Shown here in pieces: positions 18,370 through 23,511 of a DNA stretch of 23,511 bases; within the stretch, counting starts at the first letter, position 1; each line of letters begins with the position of its first letter. The DNA is from Flavobacteriales bacterium (lineage in GTDB: Bacteria > Bacteroidota > Bacteroidia > Flavobacteriales > BACL11): positions 37,277 to 60,787 of the forward strand of contig PAKE01000003.1 in the NCBI GenBank assembly GCA_002710495.1, given 5' to 3'. A program made the position numbers and the translations under genes. Below the pieces are notes generated by a model that saw nothing but the letters and a program-made list of their open reading frames with translations, was not told the origin of the DNA and did no database searches.

Positions 18370-20623
18370 GTGGATTAGTATTTTTTTAATGTTTTATTGC
18401 TCGTTGTTGTATTCTCAACAGCAAATAAAATTTTCTCATGATGCTGGTTTTTATGATGCTCCTTTTTATCTAGAAATTGACACATCAGAAGGAAGGATTT
18501 TATATGCATTTCAGAACAACTTAAATAGAAGAAGTAGTGTGTATAGAGGTCCTATGTTAATTGATAAGAACACTACTTTATCTTTTGCTCTTTACAAAAA
18601 TGACTCTGTAATTAAACTTGGAAGTAAAAGTTTTTTTATTGGTTTTAAAACTGACTTTAATGTTGTTGCTCTTACAATTTCCAAGAAGTCATTATATGAT
18701 TCTATCTCAGGAATATATGTTCATGGTCCAAACGCTTATTACGACACTAACTTACATGTAATGTTAAGGTCAAACTATTCTAAGAAGATGGAAAAAGAAG
18801 TTTTTATTGAACTCTTTAATAAACATAAGAAACGCATTATTAGTCAAGATGCAGGTTTTAGGATTTTTGGTGGTATGACAATTTATTATCCTGAAAAATC
18901 TATCAGAATTATTGCAAGGAAACTATATGGTAATTCAAGATTAAAAGCTGATGTTTTCAATCAAGGAAAGAAAAAATACAAACAAATTATCTTACGTCAC
19001 TCAGGAAATGATTATAAGAAAACTAGATTTAAAGATGTTCTTTCAACAACTATAGCATCAGAATCTGGGTTGGATGTACAAGCAAATCAACCATCACATT
19101 TATTTGTAAATTCAGAATATTGGGGAGTCTATAATATTAGAGAGAAACTTAACGAATATTATATCGATAATAATTATGATTGTGGTATAGAAGGGGTAGA
19201 CATGTTGCAAGCTTATAATAAGGTTGAAGAAGGATCTGTTGTAAAATATAATCAGTTGTTAGATTTCATAGAAGATAATAATTTAAAAGATTCTGAAAAT
19301 TATGAGCATGTTAAAACCATAATGGATGTGGAGAATTTCGCAAATTTTTGGATTCATCAAATATATATTGGAAATACGGATTCTAGAGGGAATATACGCT
19401 TTTGGAGGTCAGATTCTTTAGATGGAAGATTCAGATGGATATTTTATGATACAGACTTAGGATGGGGAGATTATAACTCTACACTCTTAGAAGATTTTAC
19501 ATCTCTAACAAAAACAAAATGGTATAATCCAACTTGGACCACATTTTTACTCAGAAATCTTCTGATGAATAAAGAATTTAAAGATTATTTTATTAATCAG
19601 ACAAGTTACTTATTACATACAAATTTAAGTACAGATTCTGTTCAGAGGAAGATTAACTATTTTGAAACAATGTACAAAGATGAGATGGTGTATCATTTTA
19701 ATAATAGAAAGAGATTTCAAACATATCAAGGAGATATGATAAAGTGGCAGAAAGAAGTAGACCAGTTAAAGTATTTTGCACTAAAAAGAGATAATTCACT
19801 TTGGAGTCAATTAAAAAAGAAATTCCATTTATCTTCCGAATATAAGTTAACAATAAATATTAAAAATCCAGAGAATGGAATGATTTATTTAAATAATAAT
19901 CCGCTAAGTGGAGTTGAGTTTAATGGAGTGTTTTACAATCAAATTGATGTGCCTATTTCTATTCATGCAAATATAGGATTTATTTATAGTGGTTTTGAAT
20001 CTAATGTTATTTCTAATCCAAGAGATTCAGAATTAATAATAAATATACAATTTGAAAGAAATAAGGAATCTGATAGGAATATTGTTTTTAATGAGATTGA
20101 TTATTATAATGATTGTTTTGAAATATACAACCAAGAACAAGAGGATTTGAATTTAGAAGGATGGACAATAATTGATAAAAATAAAAATCAATTTACTGTT
20201 CAAAATATGGATATAAAAAAGGATAATTTTGTTGTGTTCCATAAAAATGAAATACAAGAGAAGTTAAAGGAAGTGAATTATCAGAAAATAGATTTTAAGA
20301 TTTCATCTGTTTCTGAGGAGTTATATTTGTATGACAATAAAGGAAGATTAGTTGATAGTATTTCCTACGAATTAACTGATAAAAACAAAAGTTATTCTAG
20401 AAATATTCCATTTGATTCTTTTGCGGAAATAAAGGGTGAATGGAAGAATAATTCTGATGTAACAATAGGTTATCATAACACATTTTATAATAATATTTTA
20501 TTAGAAAAACAGAAGGAGAAAGACAGAAAAAGAATGTTTTGGATAATTGGAACTATCTTTGTAGGAATAGTCAGTGTAATTGGAATATTTATTTATAGAA
20601 GAAAGCAGCAATCTACTTCATAA
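18362..20623 (+). CDS. CotH-type atypical kinase, exported, with lamin-tail domain and C-terminal membrane anchor
   Basis: The product has 753 residues. The parts are a signal peptide (1-19, LLYSQ); a chitobiase-C-terminal/Fn3-like beta domain (about 22-95, FSHDAGFYDAPFYLEID); a CotH domain (about 115-480); a small beta domain (about 493-565); a lamin-tail-like domain (about 570-700, IVFNEIDYYNDCFEIYN); and one membrane helix (about 725-745) with a basic RRK tail. In the kinase core, D340 (GNTDSRGN) and D363 (IFYDTDLGWG) are 23 residues apart. As I recall, this matches the catalytic and metal-binding Asp228/Asp251 of Bacillus CotH, so activity is plausible. Start: ATG inside ATGAATAA overlapping the previous stop. 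Substrate unknown; the overlapping partner is an obvious candidate (inference). The gene overlaps the convergent next gene by 11 bases. Confidence 0.88.
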   Translation: MNKWISIFLMFYCSLLYSQQQIKFSHDAGFYDAPFYLEIDTSEGRILYAFQNNLNRRSSVYRGPMLIDKNTTLSFALYKNDSVIKLGSKSFFIGFKTDFNVVALTISKKSLYDSISGIYVHGPNAYYDTNLHVMLRSNYSKKMEKEVFIELFNKHKKRIISQDAGFRIFGGMTIYYPEKSIRIIARKLYGNSRLKADVFNQGKKKYKQIILRHSGNDYKKTRFKDVLSTTIASESGLDVQANQPSHLFVNSEYWGVYNIREKLNEYYIDNNYDCGIEGVDMLQAYNKVEEGSVVKYNQLLDFIEDNNLKDSENYEHVKTIMDVENFANFWIHQIYIGNTDSRGNIRFWRSDSLDGRFRWIFYDTDLGWGDYNSTLLEDFTSLTKTKWYNPTWTTFLLRNLLMNKEFKDYFINQTSYLLHTNLSTDSVQRKINYFETMYKDEMVYHFNNRKRFQTYQGDMIKWQKEVDQLKYFALKRDNSLWSQLKKKFHLSSEYKLTINIKNPENGMIYLNNNPLSGVEFNGVFYNQIDVPISIHANIGFIYSGFESNVISNPRDSELIINIQFERNKESDRNIVFNEIDYYNDCFEIYNQEQEDLNLEGWTIIDKNKNQFTVQNMDIKKDNFVVFHKNEIQEKLKEVNYQKIDFKISSVSEELYLYDNKGRLVDSISYELTDKNKSYSRNIPFDSFAEIKGEWKNNSDVTIGYHNTFYNNILLEKQKEKDRKRMFWIIGTIFVGIVSVIGIFIYRRKQQSTS

Positions 20624-21455
20624 TCTTTATAACTGCTGTTTTGTTTAATTCTAGTTGAGTTATTATAGGGTATTTTGTTTTTGAATCAACTATTTCAATT
20701 CGGCTAGTGTTTGGTGGAGTACTTCCTAAATTTGTTGCTGTAATTTCAATTATACTTTCTCCTTCATTAAGTTTGTATTTTATTTTCTTTCTTTTTCTTT
20801 TTGTAGTATAGTTTTCCAGTAGATATTTACCGTTTACTATCAAACTTATCTTATCTCCATCTTCTTGGTTTGCATCCCATATATATATAGTTATCTTATC
20901 AGAATAGCAGTTAATAAGCATGTCGTCACCATCTTTCAGTATTTTTGTAGACAGCACATTTATTTCTTCTTTTTTCTGTTTTTCTATTTTCTTTTCTACC
21001 TTTTTCTTTATTTTCTCTACTTTTATTTCTAGTTTTTCTTTTTCCATAAGGATAATTTTTCCACTAGCACATGTATCTCCATTTGTAAAATATCCAGTAA
21101 ATTTTCCTTCATATCTTTTAAGAGAGAGCTTCCCTTTTTCAGTAATTTCCATATTAATATAACAGAATGTATTAAGGTCTGCCTCTGAATTTGTTGATAG
21201 GACTTGAGTTTCTTTTAATTTATAAGTTTTGGTATTCTTGTTAAAGATTCCACTTACATCTGATTTTGTTTCGTCAGGAGTTCCTTTTCCAGTTATTGAA
21301 AATCCGTTTACCATTCCTTTATCTTGTATAAATTCCATTTCAAACATTAGTGGAGTTCCATTTTCTAAAGTTATAATTCCTGAATATTGTTCTGTTTTCT
21401 GAGAAACAACAGAAGAAGCATATAATATTGATATAATTAGAAGGTAATTCTTCAT
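20613..21455 (-). CDS. Exported two-domain beta protein of unknown function
   Basis: The product has 280 residues. Residues 1-18 are a signal peptide (YLLIISILYASSVVS). Domain 1 (about 20-135) reads like a lipocalin- or polysaccharide-sensing-type strand array (YSGIITLENGTPLMFEME, YEGKFTGYF) with two cysteines (C98, C129). A Lys/Glu-rich, probably helical linker (138-164) joins it to domain 2 (about 170-280). The core of domain 2 (DGDKISLIVNGKYLLENY, then GESIIEITATNLGSTPPNTS) recurs at the end of many Bacteroidota envelope proteins, as I recall. No function is assignable. The stop TAG lies inside the 3' end of the CotH-type gene (11-base convergent overlap). A -7 box lies directly before the start codon. 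Confidence 0.85.
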   Translation of the reverse strand: MKNYLLIISILYASSVVSQKTEQYSGIITLENGTPLMFEMEFIQDKGMVNGFSITGKGTPDETKSDVSGIFNKNTKTYKLKETQVLSTNSEADLNTFCYINMEITEKGKLSLKRYEGKFTGYFTNGDTCASGKIILMEKEKLEIKVEKIKKKVEKKIEKQKKEEINVLSTKILKDGDDMLINCYSDKITIYIWDANQEDGDKISLIVNGKYLLENYTTKRKRKKIKYKLNEGESIIEITATNLGSTPPNTSRIEIVDSKTKYPIITQLELNKTAVIKIMK

Positions 21456-21459
21456 ATTA

Positions 21460-21467
21460 CAAAACTA
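21460..21467 (-). promoter_or_regulatory. Consensus -7 box for the 280-residue exported protein, implying a near-leaderless transcript
   Basis: Read on the minus strand this is TAGTTTTG, an exact TAnnTTTG match. It ends only 4 bases before the start codon (21453-21455), so the transcript would begin at or within a base or two of the ATG. The expected -33 position (about 21489) falls in the inverted repeat 21485-21503. Confidence 0.5.
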
Positions 21468-21484
21468 ATAAAGGAAAACTGATT

Positions 21485-21503
21485 TATTATGCTTAGCATA
21501 ATA
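21485..21503. promoter_or_regulatory. Perfect inverted repeat between divergent promoters (candidate operator)
   Basis: TATTATGC - TTA - GCATAATA is an 8-bp perfect inverted repeat with a 3-base centre. It lies between the divergent starts at 21455 and 21540 and covers the predicted -33 regions of both flanking promoters (about 21489 and 21499). It lacks a T-tract fit for termination and no gene ends here, so a protein-binding site is the better reading. Confidence 0.5.
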
Positions 21504-21520
21504 TTTTAACTTTTCTTGTT

Positions 21521-21528
21521 TAGATTTG
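21521..21528 (+). promoter_or_regulatory. Consensus -7 box for the 137-residue membrane protein
   Basis: TAGATTTG matches TAnnTTTG exactly and ends 11 bases before the ATG at 21540. Its position inside the longer in-frame extension from the TTG at 21516 argues that translation starts at 21540. Confidence 0.5.
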
Positions 21529-21539
21529 TAAAAAAACAT

Positions 21540-21953
21540 ATGAAAAGGTTTATTTTTATTATACTTCTAATGATATCAAAATCATCTTTTGCTTCCTTTC
21601 CAGTTGTTGAAAAAGTTAGTGATCAGACTACAGGATCAATGACAGATCCCGGATTGAGCTCTGAATTCCCATATTATGCTAATATATGGTTTTATATTTG
21701 GGGCATTGGTGTGTTTATTCTTTTGTTTTTTCTCTATAAAAATTTACGGCCAGATTATACTCCATCCAAAACTAAGAATCCCTTTATTCAAATAAAAGAG
21801 ATGTTTTCTGAGGGATGGAGGAGGGCGCCGTGGTGGCTCTACCTTTCGTTTATTCTTCTATATCTTGTTTTTTCTTGGTGGGCTTGGTTGGCCCTGCTGC
21901 CGTTACTATGGATGGCCTTATATTTTTTAATAATTAAACCTATGTTCGATTAA
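21540..21953 (+). CDS. Small Trp-rich membrane protein of unknown function
   Basis: The product has 137 residues from the ATG at 21540 (MKRFIFIILLMISKSSFASF, a good signal peptide ending near FAS). An in-frame TTG at 21516 would add eight residues before the signal peptide and lies upstream of the likely transcription start, so I reject it. After about 30 polar exported residues come a first membrane helix (NIWFYIWGIGVFILLFFLY), a short basic/proline-rich loop (NLRPDYTPSK), an amphipathic stretch, and a C-terminal hydrophobic pair with many Trp residues (RAPWWLYLSF through LIIKP). I do not recognise a family. It is divergent from the 280-residue exported protein and convergent with mpl across a 41-base gap. 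Confidence 0.75.
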   Translation: MKRFIFIILLMISKSSFASFPVVEKVSDQTTGSMTDPGLSSEFPYYANIWFYIWGIGVFILLFFLYKNLRPDYTPSKTKNPFIQIKEMFSEGWRRAPWWLYLSFILLYLVFSWWAWLALLPLLWMALYFLIIKPMFD

Positions 21954-21994
21954 TCGTTTGTGGCCGGCGCTGTTCTTTTATACCCACAGTAGAA

Positions 21995-23320
21995 TTATAT
22001 AATTAATTCCCCAAATTCTATTCCATCAAAAGTTCCAGAACTCATCATTAGTAAATTCTTATTGTTCCAATTTAAAGATTTTAAATATTCTTCTAATTCT
22101 ATTGAATTTGTAAAGACTAATAAATTTTCTCTTCCAAAAGCAGTATGAACTTGCTCTTTACTGATAGGGTCTAATTTTTTATGTGCTATTGCTTCTGGGT
22201 TAAAATAAACTATAGCCGTATCAGGTTCGTCCATACATCCTGTATATTGTTTCAGAAATTCTTCATTCAGACTACTAAAGGTATGTAACTCCATACAAGC
22301 AACTAATTTCCTTTCTTGAAATTGTTTTTTCATTGCTGAAGAAGTAGCTTTTAGTTTAGATGGAGAATGGGCAAAATCCTTATAAACAGCAGAGGTATTT
22401 GTGTTTCTTACTAATTCTAATCTATTGGAAGCTCCTATAAATGTAGATATCTCTTTATAGAAATCAGTATCAGAAATTTCTAATTCATTACAAACTAATT
22501 TAGCGGCATTTAGGTTTTGTAAATTATGATTTCCAAAAATTAATAGTTCTGTTCCTTCTATTGAACTTACACCTTCTTTAATTTTATGTTCTGGAGTTGA
22601 GTAAGGAACTAACTTACATTTAGATTCCTCTTTTGCAAGTTTATCAATTTCTTCATCTTCAGAGCAGTAAATCAAAGTGTCTTTCACCATATTCTTAAAA
22701 ATCCGGAACTGATCTACATACATTTCAAAAGTAGGAAATACATTTATATGGTCCCAAGCAATTCCACTTAAAACAGCAATATGTGGTTGGTATAAATGAA
22801 ATTTTGGACGCCTATCAATAGGAGAACTTAGATACTCATCACCTTCCAAAATAATAATTGGAGCTTGAAGAGTTAGTTTTACCATGGTATCAAAACCTTC
22901 TAATTGTGCACCAACCATATAATCACAATCAATATTTAAACTTTGTAATACATGCAAAATCATTGCTGTAATTGAAGTTTTTCCATGACTTCCTCCAATT
23001 ACTACTCTCTTTTTGTTTTTGGATTGCTCAAATATATATTCTGGATACGAATAAATTGGAATTCCTAATTCATTCGCCTTTATTAATTCAGGATTATCAA
23101 TTCTGGCATGCATGCCTAAGATGATAGCGTCTAAATTTTTTGTTATCTTTTCAGGAAACCATCCCATTTTTTTAGGCAGTAAATCGTATTTTGATAACCT
23201 TTCTTTACTAGGACTAAAAATAGCGTCATCCGAACCAGAAATTTTATATCCCTTATGATGAAGAGCTAGAGCTAAATTGTGCATGGCACTCCCTCCAATA
23301 GCAATTAAATGTATATTCAT
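21995..23320 (-). CDS. mpl: UDP-N-acetylmuramate:L-alanyl-gamma-D-glutamyl-meso-diaminopimelate ligase
   Basis: The product has 441 residues. Mpl joins the recycled wall tripeptide to UDP-MurNAc in the cytosol, saving the stepwise MurC-E route. Visible Mur-ligase signatures are the N-terminal nucleotide-sugar domain (IHLIAIGGSAMHNLALAL), the ATP loop GGSHGKTS (109-116), the magnesium-binding EGDEY (159-163), WDHINVFPT (189-197), GNHNLQNLNAAK (263-274), and DFAHSPSKLKA (315-325), which matches Mpl of Bacteroidota rather than MurC. Start: MNIHLIAIGG places the glycine motif at the usual distance. No terminator is evident between it and the convergent membrane-protein gene; 5-bp arms at 21959-21963 and 21984-21988 are too weak. 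Confidence 0.93.
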   Translation of the reverse strand: MNIHLIAIGGSAMHNLALALHHKGYKISGSDDAIFSPSKERLSKYDLLPKKMGWFPEKITKNLDAIILGMHARIDNPELIKANELGIPIYSYPEYIFEQSKNKKRVVIGGSHGKTSITAMILHVLQSLNIDCDYMVGAQLEGFDTMVKLTLQAPIIILEGDEYLSSPIDRRPKFHLYQPHIAVLSGIAWDHINVFPTFEMYVDQFRIFKNMVKDTLIYCSEDEEIDKLAKEESKCKLVPYSTPEHKIKEGVSSIEGTELLIFGNHNLQNLNAAKLVCNELEISDTDFYKEISTFIGASNRLELVRNTNTSAVYKDFAHSPSKLKATSSAMKKQFQERKLVACMELHTFSSLNEEFLKQYTGCMDEPDTAIVYFNPEAIAHKKLDPISKEQVHTAFGRENLLVFTNSIELEEYLKSLNWNNKNLLMMSSGTFDGIEFGELII

Positions 23321-23366
23321 TTTTCAAATAATTTCTGAAACTAAATTAAAGATAAATATCATTTCT

Positions 23367-23374
23367 TACATTTG
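23367..23374 (+). promoter_or_regulatory. Consensus -7 box for the MBL-fold gene
   Basis: TACATTTG matches TAnnTTTG exactly and ends 20 bases before the ATG at 23395. No clear -33 TTG is seen in the AT-rich upstream bases. Confidence 0.5.
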
Positions 23375-23394
23375 TAGAACTAAAAATTACTAAC

Positions 23395-23511
23395 ATGCAG
23401 TTGTACACAATAGATACAGGATATTTCAAATTAGATGGAGGAGCAATGTTTGGAGTAGTTCCCAAAGTTTTGTGGAGCAGAACAAATCCGGCGGATGAAA
23501 ATAATTTATGC
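23395..23511 (+). CDS. Probable MBL-fold metallo-hydrolase, N-terminal fragment (cut by the window)
   Basis: Only 39 codons are visible, beginning MQLYTIDTGYFKLDGGAMFG and continuing VVPKVLWSRTNPADENN. This opening, with a strand followed by GGAMFGVVPK and LW, is characteristic of a Bacteroidota metallo-beta-lactamase-fold hydrolase family. The zinc-binding HxHxDH motif would lie beyond the right edge, so activity cannot be judged. It is divergent from mpl across 74 bases with its own -7 box. Confidence 0.7.
   Translation, partial: MQLYTIDTGYFKLDGGAMFGVVPKVLWSRTNPADENNLC

Noticed and set aside
20920..21162. Plus-strand Ser/Phe-rich frame opposite the 280-residue exported protein
   Set aside because: It mirrors the Lys/Glu-rich linker of that protein and is an artefact of composition.
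21516..21539. TTG start giving eight extra residues on the 137-residue membrane protein
   Set aside because: It lies upstream of the consensus -7 box and would place residues in front of a good signal peptide.
21959..21988. TGTGG/CCACA arms as a terminator between the membrane-protein gene and mpl
   Set aside because: Only 5 bp of stem, a 20-base loop and no T-tract on either strand.

Overview
The window is an AT-rich chromosomal segment from a member of the Bacteroidota, most likely Flavobacteriales or a close relative. The evidence is a Bacteroidota-type DnaX tail, monomeric NADP isocitrate dehydrogenase, the folP/cdaA pair, the DUF1599 - DoxX/MauE - tpiA gene order, a CotH/lamin-tail protein, OmpA/LysM proteins, little sign of Shine-Dalgarno sites, and several upstream boxes matching the Bacteroidota -7 consensus TAnnTTTG. 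No mobile element, phage gene, CRISPR array or clear foreign DNA is visible. Coding density is high. The longest stretch without a protein gene (16391-16746) holds a tRNA gene, its terminator and a promoter region.

Layout. (1) 1-5822, plus strand: the 3' end of dnaX, an envelope-anchored M16 zinc peptidase, and icd. (2) 5830-7464, minus strand: folP followed closely by cdaA (c-di-AMP synthase). (3) 7518-10843, plus strand: a duplicated-DUF1599 protein, a DoxX/MauE-thioredoxin membrane protein, a DppB-type ABC permease with a TTG start, and tpiA. (4) 10973-16572, plus strand: a 1489-residue exported protein of unknown function, plsY, clpS, tRNA-Arg(ACG) and a strong intrinsic terminator. (5) 16747-20623, plus strand: two overlapping envelope genes. 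The first encodes a secreted protein with a degenerate tyrosine-phosphatase-like loop, two OmpA domains and a LysM; the second encodes a CotH-type atypical kinase with a lamin-tail domain and a C-terminal membrane anchor. (6) 20613-21953: a divergent pair of small envelope genes around a perfect inverted repeat lying where both promoters' upstream elements should be. (7) 21995-23511: mpl on the minus strand and the start of a probable MBL-fold hydrolase on the plus strand.

How the genes fit together. Most are housekeeping: replication clamp loading, folate, TCA cycle, glycolysis, phospholipid synthesis, N-end-rule proteolysis, peptidoglycan recycling and c-di-AMP signalling. The least explained parts are the 1489-residue exported protein, the pseudophosphatase-OmpA-LysM/CotH kinase pair, which could be a cell-surface phosphorylation module (inference), and the divergent promoter with its operator-like palindrome.
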